Of a stretch of DNA of 64,000 bases, positions 22,802 to 32,664 are shown one piece after another (positions within the stretch are counted from its first letter, which is position 1; each line of letters opens with the position of its first letter). Made by a program: the position numbers and the translations under genes. The stretch comes from Paenibacillus melissococcoides (lineage in GTDB: Bacteria; Bacillota; Bacilli; Paenibacillales; Paenibacillaceae): positions 1-64,000 of the forward strand of contig CALYLO010000004.1 in NCBI GenBank assembly GCA_944800085.1, written 5' to 3'. The notes below the pieces were generated by a model. That model did no database searches. It was not told where the DNA came from and saw only the letters and a program-made list of their open reading frames with translations.

Positions 22802-24514
22802 CTATTCGATGCGGATCGACGGCAGACTCGTGGCGATCCCCCGGTACGGATTCGGCTCGAGTCCCTGTACCCGGGCGTTATAGGCATAGAGCAGCTTCGA
22901 ATAGCTGTAAAAAATGTACGGCGGATCCTCGTTCAGCTTCTGATACAGCTTTTTGTAGATTTCCTTCCGCTTCTCAGTGTCCAATGTTCCCAGCCCTTCC
23001 TGAATGAGCTTGTCGACGGCCGGATTGGAGTAGCCTTCCGCCTCCTCCGTGGCGAAATCGGCCACGCCGTATGCCGGATCGATGATCATCGGCGTCGAGA
23101 AGCTGGCGAGATCGTAATCTCCGCCCTCAACCTTGGCCCGCAGCGCGTTGAAGTCGGCGAACTGCTCCGGCTCGAATTGGATGCCGATCGCTTCATAATT
23201 TTCTTTGGCGATGGCAATGAAGGCGTCGCTGTTTTTGCTTTTGGAGGACAGATAGCGGATGACCAGCTTTTGCCCGTCTTTTTCCCGGATGCCTTGCGCC
23301 CCGGCTTTCCAGCCCGCTTCCTCCAGCAGCTGCTTCGCTTTGTCCGGATCATAATCGTACGGGTTGATGCCCTCTTCCGTGTACGCCCAGGAGGTAGGAG
23401 AGACAGGCACATTGGCGACTTGAGCGGAGCCCTGCGACACGCCTTCGACGATCGTCTTGCGATCCAGGCCATAGATGAGCGCTTGGCGAACCTTTTTATC
23501 CTTCAAATACGGTTTGTGGTGGTTGAACGCGATATAGCCGTAAGCGCTGGAGGTATTCAATTGCAGATTGACGAAGCCGAGCCGCTGCAGCTTCTCCAGA
23601 TTGTCCTGTGTCGCCGAGAAGGAAGCGAAGTCCTGCTCCCCCGTCTCCAGGAACTGGAACGTGTCGCCCTCGGTCGTCTTATAAATGAAGCGCTCGACCT
23701 GCGGCTTCCCGGCAAAGTAGTGCTCGTTCGCAATAAACCGGATTTCCTGCCCCGGCAGATGCTTCTCCAGCTTGTAGGGGCCTGCGCCCACCGGCTTCGC
23801 ATGAAGCTCGCGAATGTAGTCGAGATGGCCGGGCACGTAGTCTTTGCCATAGTAGGCCTTCGACAGCACCATGCCGCCAAGGGTCAGCAGAGCGGTCGCG
23901 TTCACCTGCTCCGTCGTAATCTCGATGGTTAGCGGATCGATGACCCGAATGCCTTCGATTTTGTCAGTCTTGCCCTCCTTGTAGGCCTGCCCGCCTCTGA
24001 TATGAGTCTGGAAAATATCCGTGCCCCCGTCATAGGACTTGTCGTGCAGAATCGTCAGCGTAAAGGCGACATCATCTGCCGTCAGCGGCGAACCGTCGCT
24101 GAACTTCAAGCCTTTGCGCAGCTTGTAGGTATACGTAAGCTGGTCGGGAGATATCTCCCACTTCTCTGCCAGCAGCGGAATAGGGAGTCCCGACTTGTCG
24201 ACGGTAACCAGCGGAGCGAACAGGACGGACGCGACATTGCCGTCATAGCCGCTCTGGTGGAAATGCGGCGTGAACGCCCCGCTTGGCTCGATCAAGCCGG
24301 CGACGAATGTATCGCTTCGCTTCTTGGCTGCTTCCGGCAGCTTGCTGATATCCGAAGCGGGAATGATATGGGTCCCCAAATGTTGAACGCTCGTGCTGAC
24401 ATCAGCGGCGGCGGCAGACTCCTTGCCGGAAGCGGCAGAGGGCCGGTCCCCGCAGCCGGGGAGCAAGCCTCCGATCAGGGACAGCAGGACGAGCGCACGG
24501 ATCAATTTGGCCAT
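22802..24514 (-). CDS. Oligopeptide/dipeptide ABC transporter substrate-binding lipoprotein
   Basis: A 570-residue SBP_bac_5 family protein. A lipoprotein signal ends with LLPGC, so Cys21 is the lipidated residue. The family fold runs from about residue 85 (LVTVDKSGLPIPLLAEKWEI) to the end, with KFSDGSPLTADDVAFTL near residue 135. Substrates could be peptides or nickel chelates; the sequence does not decide. CAGGAGG precedes the ATG. It is the first gene of the leftward operon, behind the promoter at 24568-24596. Confidence 0.92.
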   Translation of the reverse strand: MAKLIRALVLLSLIGGLLPGCGDRPSAASGKESAAAADVSTSVQHLGTHIIPASDISKLPEAAKKRSDTFVAGLIEPSGAFTPHFHQSGYDGNVASVLFAPLVTVDKSGLPIPLLAEKWEISPDQLTYTYKLRKGLKFSDGSPLTADDVAFTLTILHDKSYDGGTDIFQTHIRGGQAYKEGKTDKIEGIRVIDPLTIEITTEQVNATALLTLGGMVLSKAYYGKDYVPGHLDYIRELHAKPVGAGPYKLEKHLPGQEIRFIANEHYFAGKPQVERFIYKTTEGDTFQFLETGEQDFASFSATQDNLEKLQRLGFVNLQLNTSSAYGYIAFNHHKPYLKDKKVRQALIYGLDRKTIVEGVSQGSAQVANVPVSPTSWAYTEEGINPYDYDPDKAKQLLEEAGWKAGAQGIREKDGQKLVIRYLSSKSKNSDAFIAIAKENYEAIGIQFEPEQFADFNALRAKVEGGDYDLASFSTPMIIDPAYGVADFATEEAEGYSNPAVDKLIQEGLGTLDTEKRKEIYKKLYQKLNEDPPYIFYSYSKLLYAYNARVQGLEPNPYRGIATSLPSIRIE

Positions 24515-24567
24515 GAATGAATTACCTCCTGAACGATGAGATGGAAAATCATTGAAATGTAAGCCAA

Positions 24568-24596
24568 AGTTTAATTAATCCGATCTGATAAGTCAA
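24568..24596 (-). promoter_or_regulatory. Promoter of the peptide transporter operon
   Basis: On the minus strand TTGACT (24591-24596) and TAAACT (24568-24573) are 17 bp apart, 54 bases before the start codon. TCAAC-N7-GTTGA overlaps the -35 region. The rest of the 24515-24839 gap holds only the terminator below. Confidence 0.6.
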
Positions 24597-24663
24597 CATT
24601 AAAAGTTGATTTCATTTTGGGTAAAAGAGTCTATCGCCCAGGAGGAAGCGGAGAAGCTGCAAA

Positions 24664-24702
24664 CGCAAAAAAACGGCGTCTGTCTGAAGGACAGGCACCG
24701 TT
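24664..24702 (-). terminator. Terminator of the epimerase gene
   Basis: On the minus strand ACGGTGCCTGTC pairs with GACAGACGCCGT (two mismatches) around CTTCA and is followed by TTTTTTT. Confidence 0.8.
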
Positions 24703-24839
24703 TACCATGCGAAAAAGGGCCGGCATGCCAAATCGCGTTGGAGCTCAACTTCGCGTACCGCTGTTCTGCTGTATAGATGTATTGGCTGTATAGACCGCCG
24801 TATAGAAGATCGCGGAATGCAAGAACGAAGGGACTGCGC

Positions 24840-25745
24840 TTACTCGTCCCGGAGCGCCCGCAACGCTTCATCCAGCTTCCCGTAACGGAAGGTGAAGCCG
24901 GCGTTCAAGGCGGCGGCGGGATAGACGCGCTGCCCTTCCAATATCAGCATCGACATCTCGCCGAGCGCCAGCTTGAGCGCCCAAGCGGGAGCAGGGAACC
25001 AATGCGGGCGGCGATAGACGGCCCCCAGCTTCCGGCCGAATTCATCGTTCGTCACCGCATCCGGAGCGCTGGCATTGACGGGACCGGACAGAGACGGTTC
25101 CTGCACGGCAAAATCGATAAGCCGCACCATATCGTCGATATGAATCCAGGAGAAGGCCTGACGGCCGCTGCCGATTCTGCCGCCGAAACCGAGCTTGTAA
25201 GGCAATCTCATAAGAGGAAAGACGCCGCCGTCATTGGAGAGCACGGGGACGATGCGGAGCTTGACGCGCCGTTCGGCGGGAATCGCGTCAGCCGCGGCCT
25301 CCCACTTCCGGATGACATCGGACAAAAAATCTTGTCCCGCCAGCGGTCTCTCTTCATCGAACACCTCCGTTTCGGACGAACCGTAGCCCGAGCTGCCGGA
25401 GGCATTGATGAGCAAGGGGAGCTTGCGCGGCTGCTGCTCCGCCCACTCCGCCAGCCTGCGGGCGGGCACGATGCGCGAAGCGACGATCCGGTTCTTTGCC
25501 GTCACGGTCCACCGCTGGCTGATCGTCTCGCCGGCCAGATTGACCACCACGTCGACGCCGCTGCAGCTTGGGGGATGATTCTCCAGCTCGGGCCAGCTGA
25601 CCACATGAACATGCGGGTGCGTCTCCTTCGCCCGCAGCTTGGTGCCGGAGCGCGACAAAATTATGACCTCATGTCCTTGCTCCAGCCATGCTTTGTATAG
25701 CGCTTTCCCGATTAGTCCGGTACCGCCGCTAATCATGATTTTCAA
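24840..25745 (-). CDS. TIGR01777 family NAD-dependent epimerase/dehydratase (YfhF/YfcH-like)
   Basis: A 301-residue extended short-chain dehydrogenase. The Rossmann motif GGTGLIGKAL lies at residues 7-16, VVNLAGETISQRW around 66-80, and INASGSSGYGSSETEVFDE around 112-130. The C-terminal DUF1731 domain is present (RPHWFPAPAWALKLALGEMS). Members are thought to be NAD(P)-dependent epimerases, but substrates are not known. It is followed by a strong terminator. The DUF2621 gene lies upstream on the same strand, 38 bases away, so the two may be co-transcribed. Confidence 0.9.
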   Translation of the reverse strand: MKIMISGGTGLIGKALYKAWLEQGHEVIILSRSGTKLRAKETHPHVHVVSWPELENHPPSCSGVDVVVNLAGETISQRWTVTAKNRIVASRIVPARRLAEWAEQQPRKLPLLINASGSSGYGSSETEVFDEERPLAGQDFLSDVIRKWEAAADAIPAERRVKLRIVPVLSNDGGVFPLMRLPYKLGFGGRIGSGRQAFSWIHIDDMVRLIDFAVQEPSLSGPVNASAPDAVTNDEFGRKLGAVYRRPHWFPAPAWALKLALGEMSMLILEGQRVYPAAALNAGFTFRYGKLDEALRALRDE

Positions 25746-25783
25746 TCCAATCCCCCCTCGAACGCTGCCCTGCCAGCGGACGG

Positions 25784-26251
25784 CTATTTGTTCAACAGAT
25801 GCCGGTATGGTCTGTAGTCGATGTTGTTTTTGTCCAGGTGGCGGACAAGGCTGCGGTAGTCCCGCTTGGGCGTCGCCATAATATAACCCTTGATGCAGTG
25901 CTCGCGGGTTACTTCGGTAGCGCCGTTCTCAATGGCGACCTCGCCGATCTTGGCGGCAATGGAGTGGCGCGCGATATCGCGGAACGGCTTCGGGACCGGG
26001 GCGACCAGCATGTCCAGGAACGCCTTCGTATCCTCGGTCCACATCTCCCGGCTTCGCTCCACCCAGTAATTTTGCCAGTCGAGCTTGGACATGCCGTCGC
26101 TCTTCGGCAGCACTTTGAGAAACTTCCGGAACATGAAAAATCCGCCGATCGCCATTAGTCCAAGAAGAACGAAAGTCCAGAACGCGATAGAATTCATGAA
26201 CCACTTGTTAGGCCCGTCGGCCATGAATGGTAAATAGAAGAAAGAACGCAC
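25784..26251 (-). CDS. DUF2621 family membrane protein
   Basis: A 155-residue protein. One transmembrane helix lies at about residues 22-42 (IAFWTFVLLGLMAIGGFFMF). A cytoplasmic domain follows, with WTEDTKAFLDMLVAPVPKPF and a C-terminal part resembling the proto-chlorophyllide-reductase-like (PCP_red) domain (RHSIAAKIGEVAIENGATEV; CIKGYIMATPKRD). DUF2621 proteins are common in Bacilli and are of unknown function. The GTG start at 26251 follows GGTGAGGTGA. Confidence 0.8.
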   Translation of the reverse strand: MRSFFYLPFMADGPNKWFMNSIAFWTFVLLGLMAIGGFFMFRKFLKVLPKSDGMSKLDWQNYWVERSREMWTEDTKAFLDMLVAPVPKPFRDIARHSIAAKIGEVAIENGATEVTREHCIKGYIMATPKRDYRSLVRHLDKNNIDYRPYRHLLNK

Positions 26252-26429
26252 GCCATTTCACCTCACCGGATTATAAAGTATTCGCTTTATGCGCGTCTTT
26301 TTCCGTCGTTTTATACCGAAATCGGCCTTATATGAACATAAATGATAGCTATAGAAATTATACCGCATTCCTAGATTTATTTCGATAATCCTTGTAGAAT
26401 AAGGGAAATGATTTGAGAGGAGAGAACGT

Positions 26430-27548
26430 ATGCTGAAGATTGGTTCTCATGTATCCTTTTCCGAAAAAGGGCTGTTGACGGCGACGGAGGAAGCGATAAG
26501 CTATGGATCCAGCTCGTTCATGATATATACCGGAGCGCCTCAAAATACGCGTCGCAAACCGATAGACAAGCTGTTCATCGAGGAAGGCAAGGAACTGATG
26601 AACAAGCACGGCATCGACGAAATCGTGGTGCACGCGCCTTATATTATCAACCTTGGATCGTACAAGCCCCAGACGTTCGAATTGGCCGTATCGTTCCTGC
26701 AGGATGAGATTCACCGCACGGATTGCATCGGCGTCAATAATATCGTGCTTCATCCGGGCGCCTATACGGACAAGGATGCCGAATACGGGATTAACCGCAT
26801 TGCGGAAGGCTTGAATGAAGTGCTGCGGAACACGAAGGAGACGAATGTGAACATCGCGTTGGAGACGATGGCGGGCAAAGGCACCGAGGTCGGCCGCAGC
26901 TTCGAGGAGATCGCGGCGATTATCGACAAGGTCGAAGATAACGGGCGCCTGACCGTGTGTCTGGATACCTGCCACATCCATGACGCCGGTTACGACATCG
27001 TCAACGATCTGGACGGCGTGCTGGAGGAGTTCGACCGCGTGATCGGCCTCGGCCGCATCGCCGTCGTTCATATCAATGACAGCAAAAACCCGATCGGGGC
27101 GGCCAAGGACCGCCACGCGCCTATCGGAGCGGGCTATCTCGGCTTTGACGCGATCCGCAATGTCGTGCGGCATGAAGCGCTGCTTGGCAGACCGTTCATT
27201 CTGGAGACGCCGTGGATCGGCAAAGATCCGAAGCAGCAGCATCCGATGTACGAGGCGGAGATCGCGCTCCTGCGCGGCGACGCCAAGGAGCGCTTCGGCG
27301 AGGAGTTCTGGGAGGACGTCGAGCGGATGCGCCACTTCTTCGAGAAGCAGGATGTTCACTGCCGGGATTTCGTGCTGGAGACGTGGAATGTGCTCAAAAA
27401 CGACGCCAAGGCGAAGAAGGCCGATCCGCGCGAGCCGATGGAGCGGCTGTACGATATGATCGTCGATGCGGAACTGCTTCCGGATCGGACCGAAGAAGAG
27501 ATTAATCAGCGTATTACCGCATGGTATACGGGACAAGCCGCGGAATAG
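26430..27548 (+). CDS. nfo: Deoxyribonuclease IV (AP endonuclease, Nfo) with C-terminal extension
   Basis: A 372-residue zinc-dependent AP endonuclease that cuts 5' of abasic sites in base excision repair. The AP2Ec TIM-barrel spans residues 1 to about 285. Metal ligands are visible in VVHAPY (His near 68), [43 protein letters not shown] and FILETPW. The tail from about 285 to 372 ([20 protein letters not shown] onward) goes beyond the usual 280-300 residues of Nfo and is charged and helical. GAGAGGAG precedes the ATG. Confidence 0.92.
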   Translation: MLKIGSHVSFSEKGLLTATEEAISYGSSSFMIYTGAPQNTRRKPIDKLFIEEGKELMNKHGIDEIVVHAPYIINLGSYKPQTFELAVSFLQDEIHRTDCIGVNNIVLHPGAYTDKDAEYGINRIAEGLNEVLRNTKETNVNIALETMAGKGTEVGRSFEEIAAIIDKVEDNGRLTVCLDTCHIHDAGYDIVNDLDGVLEEFDRVIGLGRIAVVHINDSKNPIGAAKDRHAPIGAGYLGFDAIRNVVRHEALLGRPFILETPWIGKDPKQQHPMYEAEIALLRGDAKERFGEEFWEDVERMRHFFEKQDVHCRDFVLETWNVLKNDAKAKKADPREPMERLYDMIVDAELLPDRTEEEINQRITAWYTGQAAE

Positions 27549-27584
27549 CGCTATCGGCCCCCGCGGGCCGCGATGCCGATAGCG
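27549..27584 (+). terminator. Hairpin after nfo
   Basis: CGCTATCGGC (27549-27558) and GCCGATAGCG (27575-27584) pair perfectly around a 16-base GC-rich loop. No U-run follows. Confidence 0.45.
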
Positions 27585-28086
27585 ATGGCCGATATAGAAA
27601 TGCGAACAGAGAGAAGGATAGACCAAATATTGGAGCAGTGGAGGACATAGGCTAATGAAGCACCAGCATACGATGGTTCACGCCCGCGAGCAGGCCGGCG
27701 AGAACACGAGGAACCGCGCGCGCATGCTTATCTCCTGCCCGGATCGGGCCGGCATCGTCGCGGCGGTATCGCGCTTCCTGTACGAGCATGAAGCGAATAT
27801 CGTTCAATCGGATCAATATACATTGGATCCGGAGGGCGGCATGTTTTTCATGCGGATTGAGTTCGACATGGCCGGATTGGAGCAGCGCCTGCCGCAGATG
27901 GAGGAGGATTTCCGCGTCATCGCGGATGAATTCAAGATGGAGTGGCGCTTTTCGCGGGTCAGTCAGAAGAAGCGGTTGGCGATCTTCGTATCGAAGGAGG
28001 ATCATTGCCTCGTTGAGCTGCTCTGGCAGTGGCAGGCCGGCGATCTGGATGCCGACATTGCGATGGTCGTAAGCAATCATCCGGAT

Positions 28087-29652
28087 GTCAGAGTGTTGAG
28101 AAAGTCTATGTTAATTACCCATTCACCGCGTTAATTTGGTATAATGTTCTTATCATAATCCATGGAAAGCGCGGTGTTTGTATGCTTTACACGAATGATC
28201 CCAACCCACAACTGGACTATGAACTGGTTTGTCTTGAGCATATGGTTGCCCCTGATCACTTGCTTCGTCATATCGATAAACATATTGATTTTACCTTTAT
28301 TTTGGACCTTGTGCGTCCTTACTACAGCGAGTCGAACGGCCGACCATCTGTGGATCCCATTGTGTTCTTTAAAATGCTGCTGATCGGCTACTTGTATAAC
28401 ATTCGCTCAGAGCGAGAACTGGAGCGAGTCGTCAACGATTCCCTGGCTTTTCGGTGGTTCTTACGGCTCGGGCTTTCCGGCAAAGCGCCTGACCATTCGA
28501 TCTTTAGCTGGAACCGGAAAAATCGGTTTAAGGATACTACCGTCTTCCAAGATATCTTCGATAATATCGTTCAGCAGGCGATTCAGCACAACATGGTGGG
28601 AGGGCGGCTGCTCTTTACCGACTCCACGCATATCAAGGCAAATGCCAATAACGGACGGTACGAGAAACGAGAAGTCACTTGTACGCCTTATGAATATCTC
28701 CAAGAGCTGGAGCAAGCCGTGAATGAGGATCGGGTCGCTTTTGGAAAAAAGCCACTGCCTCCCAAAGAGGAGGCCGAAACCAAGGAACAAAAAGTTAGCT
28801 TAACAGATCCGGATAGCGGAAACCTGAATCGGGATGGAAAACCGGAAGGGTTTCATTATTTAGATCACCGCACCGTAGATCATAAATACAACGTGATTAC
28901 GGACTGCTACGTTACGCCTGGAAATGTGAATGATTCGGTTGTTTATGTGGATCGTCTACTACATCAAATAGAGAAGTTTGGCTGGGAAAAGTCGCTGGAG
29001 GCCGTTGCACTCGACTCTGGTTACATGACGGCCTATGTTTGTTACCGTACGAACAAATTAAACATCACGGCAGTTATTCCAGAGCGTTCGACCCGTGAAC
29101 ACGGTGTATTTCCCAAAGAGAAATTTCATTATGATGCAGAAAAGAATGTTTTTATCTGTCCAAACCAGCAAGAACTCACGTACCGCACCACAACACGAAA
29201 AGGATTCAGAGATTATAAATCCGATCCCAAACAATGCGCTGCCTGTCCATTATTGAGCAAGTGTAACGAGAACAAAAATAAACAACGCACCATACAACGG
29301 CATATCTGGGAAGAACACAAAGAGAAAGTAGTTCAAAACTTCCAGAGTGAGAGCGGAAAAGCCGTTTATGCCCTACGCGCCCAAACCATTGAGCGAAGTT
29401 TCGCGGATGCCAAAGTGCTCCATGGACTTCGCTATTGCCGGTTTCGGGGAAGAGACAAGGTGCAGGAGCAAGTGCTGATGACAGCCACTGCACAGAACAT
29501 AAAAAAGATAGCCACACATCTCGCCAGAAGGGTGGGGTAAAGCAAAGACCCCATCCCCCCTCCATTCTCTCTCACCAAACACCACTTTTTCCCAGCAAAA
29601 TGATATTACATTGATATTACTTCGTAAAAAACAGGGGTTTTCCAACAGCCTG
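28087..29652 (+). mobile_element. IS1182-family insertion sequence inside purU
   Basis: About 1566 bp. The left end has CAGAGTGTTGAGAAAG (28089 on). The inverse of the right end reads CAGGCTGTTGGAAAAC (ending at 29652), so the ends are imperfect inverted repeats. GGAT occurs at 28083-28086 and 29653-29656 and is the likely target duplication. The element is in the same orientation as purU. Confidence 0.85.
28182..29540 (+). CDS. IS1182-family transposase
   Basis: A 452-residue DDE transposase. The N-terminal domain (MLYTNDPNPQLDYELVCLEH; RPSVDPIVFFKMLLIGYLYN) is typical of IS1182/IS5-group DUF772. Catalytic residues are in LLFTDSTHIKANAN (first Asp), AVALDSGYMTAY (second Asp) and AQTIERSFADAKVLHGLRYC (Glu). 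A CxxC-type cluster, CAACPLLSKC, precedes the last motif. The frame is intact. The true start is ATG 28182; the ORF extends upstream into purU only by chance. Confidence 0.93.
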   Translation: MLYTNDPNPQLDYELVCLEHMVAPDHLLRHIDKHIDFTFILDLVRPYYSESNGRPSVDPIVFFKMLLIGYLYNIRSERELERVVNDSLAFRWFLRLGLSGKAPDHSIFSWNRKNRFKDTTVFQDIFDNIVQQAIQHNMVGGRLLFTDSTHIKANANNGRYEKREVTCTPYEYLQELEQAVNEDRVAFGKKPLPPKEEAETKEQKVSLTDPDSGNLNRDGKPEGFHYLDHRTVDHKYNVITDCYVTPGNVNDSVVYVDRLLHQIEKFGWEKSLEAVALDSGYMTAYVCYRTNKLNITAVIPERSTREHGVFPKEKFHYDAEKNVFICPNQQELTYRTTTRKGFRDYKSDPKQCAACPLLSKCNENKNKQRTIQRHIWEEHKEKVVQNFQSESGKAVYALRAQTIERSFADAKVLHGLRYCRFRGRDKVQEQVLMTATAQNIKKIATHLARRVG

Positions 29653-30141
29653 GGATATGCGGGAGTACGTGGAATCCTTCGGCATTCCGTACGTGCATAT
29701 TCCGGTCACCCGGGACAATAAGCCGGAAGCGGCGCGCCGGCAGTTGGAAGCGGTGGAAGGGAAGGCGGACCTTATTATCTTGGCCCGCTACATGCAGATC
29801 ATCGCTCCCGAGTTCATCGAACGGTATCCGAACCGGATTATCAATATTCACCATTCCTTCCTGCCCGCCTTTATCGGAGGCAAGCCTTATCAGCAGGCCT
29901 ACGTGCGCGGCGTCAAGCTGATCGGCGCGACGGCGCATTATGTGACGGAGGAATTGGACGGCGGGCCGATTATCGAGCAGGACGTGGAGCGGGTCACGCA
30001 TCGCGCCGACGTGGATGAGCTGAAACGGATGGGGCGCACGATTGAGCGTGTCGTCCTCGCGCGGGCCGTCCATTGGCATATCGAAGACCGGATTTTGGTG
30101 CACCAGAACAAGACGGTCGTATTCAATTAAAAAGTTTGTTC

Positions 30142-30183
30142 AAAAGGCCAGACCTTCCCGGTGCTGAAAACCGGCCTTTTTGA
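30142..30183 (+). terminator. Terminator after purU
   Basis: AAAAGGCC (30142-30149) pairs with GGCCTTTT (30173-30180); CCGG pairs inside the loop; U-rich end. Confidence 0.7.
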
Positions 30184-30211
30184 GCATGCACATGAAATGC
30201 GGGAATTTACG

Positions 30212-30241
30212 GCAACGCCCTTCGCTGCAGAAGGGCGTTGC
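30212..30241. repeat. Perfect 12-bp inverted repeat in the purU-tkt gap
   Basis: GCAACGCCCTTC (30212-30223) and GAAGGGCGTTGC (30230-30241) with a six-base loop. No U-run on either strand. The rest of 30187-30500 holds a possible tkt promoter -10 (TACAAT near 30398) and nothing else I can support. Confidence 0.6.
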
Positions 30242-30500
30242 GGCATTTGAGCCCGGCCTGCCGCCGCGGCAGCGCGAATGCCGAGACGGGAAGCGAACCA
30301 TAATAGAAGCGGACTCCGTCCCTCATGGGAATGATTTCGATCCGGATCCAGACGGGTTTTTGCTATGTAAAAAGTGGCGTCGAAGGAATTGTAATGGTAC
30401 AATAAATCAAATGCATAAAAGGACAAGCTGAGCGAGGGCGGGCAATTTGCCGCGGCCGTTCGTTCCTTGGACAGAGAAGGATATGAGGAGGAAATCAGCA

Positions 30501-32519
30501 ATGACTGTCAACCAAGCGCAATTGGACACGCTCTCTGTAGCGGCCATCCGAACTTTGGCTATCGATGCGATCGAAAAAGCGAAGTCGGGACATCCGGGAA
30601 TGCCGATGGGGGCTGCACCGATGGGTTATCATCTGTTCGCGAAAGAGATGACGCATAACCCGGCCAATCCGACATGGATTAACCGTGACCGCTTTGTATT
30701 GTCCGCGGGCCACGGGTCGATGCTGCTCTACGGATTGCTTCATCTGAGCGGCTATGATCTTCCGATGGAAGAAATCAAGCAGTTCCGCCAATGGGGCAGC
30801 AAGACGCCGGGGCATCCTGAGTTCGGCCATACAGCAGGGGTAGACGCGACGACCGGTCCGCTGGGCCAAGGCATCGCCATGGCTGTCGGCATGGCAATGG
30901 CCGAGGCGCAAATGGGAGCCACTTACAACCGTGACGGTTATTCAGTCATTGATCATCATACCTTTGTCATCTGCGGCGACGGGGACATGATGGAAGGCGT
31001 GGCAAGCGAGGCGGCATCTCTGGCCGGCCACCTGAAATTAGGCAAATTAATCGTTCTGTACGATTCCAATAATATTACGCTGGACGGGGAAGCGGACTTG
31101 TCCTTCAGCGAGAATGTGCGCCAGCGCTATGAAGCGTACGGCTGGCAGACCCTGCTGGTCGAGGACGGCAACGATCTCGACGCGATCGCGCGCGCGGTGG
31201 AGCAGGCGAAGCAAGTGTCGGATAAGCCGACGCTCATCGAAGTGAAAACGGTGATCGGCTACGGCAGCCCGAACAAGCAAGGCAAGGGCGGTCATGGCGG
31301 CACCCACGGGTCCCCGCTCGGACCGGAGGAAGCGAAGCTGACGAAGCAGTTCTACCAATGGGAGCATGAAGATTTCTTCGTGCCGGAAGAAGTATACAAA
31401 CATTTCGAAGAGAATGTGAAAAACAAGGGAATCCAGGCGAACGAAGCTTGGGATCGGATGTTCCAGCAGTATAAGCAGGCGTATCCGGAATTGGCCGCCC
31501 AGTTCGAGACGGCGGTGAAGGGCGAGCTTCCTGCGAATTGGGATGCGAACCTGCCGGCCTACACGGCAGAGGACAAGCCGGTATCGACACGCGTCGCTTC
31601 CGGCAACGCGCTGAACGGCTTGGCGGGCAATGTGCCGCATCTGATGGGCGGATCGGCGGATCTGGAGAGCTCCACGATGACGCATCTCAAAGGCTTGCCG
31701 GTATACCGTCCGGGCCAATATGACGGCCGCAACATTTACTTCGGCGTCCGCGAGTTCGCGATGGCGGCGGCCATGAACGGCATGGCGCTGCACGGCGGCG
31801 TGAAGGTATTCGGCGGCACCTTCTTCGTGTTCACGGATTACCTCCGTCCGGCGGTTCGTCTGTCTGCCTTGATGCAGCTTCCGGTCACTTACGTGCTGAC
31901 GCATGACAGCATCGCGGTCGGCGAAGACGGACCTACGCATGAGCCGATCGAACAGTTGGCTTCCGTCCGCATTATTCCGGGCTTGACGGTGATCCGTCCG
32001 GCTGACGGCAACGAGACATCGGCTGCGTGGGCGTATGCGATGGAGAACCGTTCGAATCCGGTCGTGCTCGTCCTGACGCGCCAGAACCTGCCGATTCTGG
32101 AGACGTCGGCGGAACGCGCTCGCGAAGGCGTGGCGCGCGGGGCGTATGTCGCCAGCGAGGCGTCGAACGGCCAACCGCAGGCGCAAATTATCGCGACGGG
32201 CTCCGAGGTGCAGCTGGCTGTGCGCGCGCAGCAAGCGCTGGCTGAAGAAGGCATCCACGTTCGCGTCATCAGCATGCCGAGCTGGGATCTGTTCGACAAG
32301 CAGCCGCAGGAATACAAGGATTCCGTCCTGCTGCCGAATGTCAAAGCCCGCCTGGCAGTGGAAATGGCTCATCCATTCGGATGGGAACGCTATGTCGGCG
32401 ATCAAGGCGGCATCTTGGGCATCTCGACGTTCGGCGCATCCGCGCCTGGCGACCGTGTCATGGCCGAATACGGCTTCACGGTGGAGAATGTCGTCAGCCG
32501 CGTGAAGGCATTGCTGTAA
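30501..32519 (+). CDS. tkt: Transketolase
   Basis: A 672-residue thiamine-diphosphate enzyme of the non-oxidative pentose phosphate pathway, transferring two-carbon units between sugar phosphates. Visible family motifs are [19 protein letters not shown] near residue 29, [15 protein letters not shown], the ThDP motif [14 protein letters not shown] near residue 155, GGSADLESS, and the pyrimidine-domain segment [20 protein letters not shown]. The transketolase C-terminal domain follows. AGGAGG lies ten bases before ATG 30501, so the longer ORF from 30447 is not used. Length is normal. Confidence 0.95.
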   Translation: MTVNQAQLDTLSVAAIRTLAIDAIEKAKSGHPGMPMGAAPMGYHLFAKEMTHNPANPTWINRDRFVLSAGHGSMLLYGLLHLSGYDLPMEEIKQFRQWGSKTPGHPEFGHTAGVDATTGPLGQGIAMAVGMAMAEAQMGATYNRDGYSVIDHHTFVICGDGDMMEGVASEAASLAGHLKLGKLIVLYDSNNITLDGEADLSFSENVRQRYEAYGWQTLLVEDGNDLDAIARAVEQAKQVSDKPTLIEVKTVIGYGSPNKQGKGGHGGTHGSPLGPEEAKLTKQFYQWEHEDFFVPEEVYKHFEENVKNKGIQANEAWDRMFQQYKQAYPELAAQFETAVKGELPANWDANLPAYTAEDKPVSTRVASGNALNGLAGNVPHLMGGSADLESSTMTHLKGLPVYRPGQYDGRNIYFGVREFAMAAAMNGMALHGGVKVFGGTFFVFTDYLRPAVRLSALMQLPVTYVLTHDSIAVGEDGPTHEPIEQLASVRIIPGLTVIRPADGNETSAAWAYAMENRSNPVVLVLTRQNLPILETSAERAREGVARGAYVASEASNGQPQAQIIATGSEVQLAVRAQQALAEEGIHVRVISMPSWDLFDKQPQEYKDSVLLPNVKARLAVEMAHPFGWERYVGDQGGILGISTFGASAPGDRVMAEYGFTVENVVSRVKALL

Positions 32520-32552
32520 GTTCAAGCCTTAGGCAATAACATAAACCGTGAT

Positions 32553-32640
32553 CCGGCGCCATTAGCCGGATTGCAATAGCTTACAGGCCGCTGGCGGACG
32601 GATTTGAGCATCAGACTCAGTCCTTGCCAGCGGTCTTTGT
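32553..32640 (+). terminator. Hairpins after tkt
   Basis: ATCCGGC and GCCGGAT form a hairpin at 32553-32573. A second, longer hairpin of CCGCTGGC...GCCAGCGG at about 32590-32634 is followed by TCTTTGTTG and is the likelier terminator. Confidence 0.55.
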
Positions 32641-32664
32641 TGCAGACAGAAAGGTGGATTTACG

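Larger units (their letters stand above)
27655..30130 (+). pseudogene. purU: Formyltetrahydrofolate deformylase PurU, split by an IS1182-family element
   Basis: PurU releases formate from 10-formyl-THF for purine synthesis. The 5' part (27655-28086) encodes an N-terminal ACT domain (ISCPDRAGIVAAVSRFLYEH; DQYTLDPEGGMFFMRIEF) and the start of the formyltransferase domain up to VVSNHPD. The 3' part resumes at 29657 with MREYVESFGIPYVHIPVTRD. It carries the catalytic Asn and His in INIHHSFLPAF and the Asp in EELDGGPIIEQD. Joining 28086 to 29657 gives an uninterrupted 301-residue protein, normal for the family. As it stands, translation from 27655 runs into the element and stops at 28134, so only the ACT half is made. 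Confidence 0.9.
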
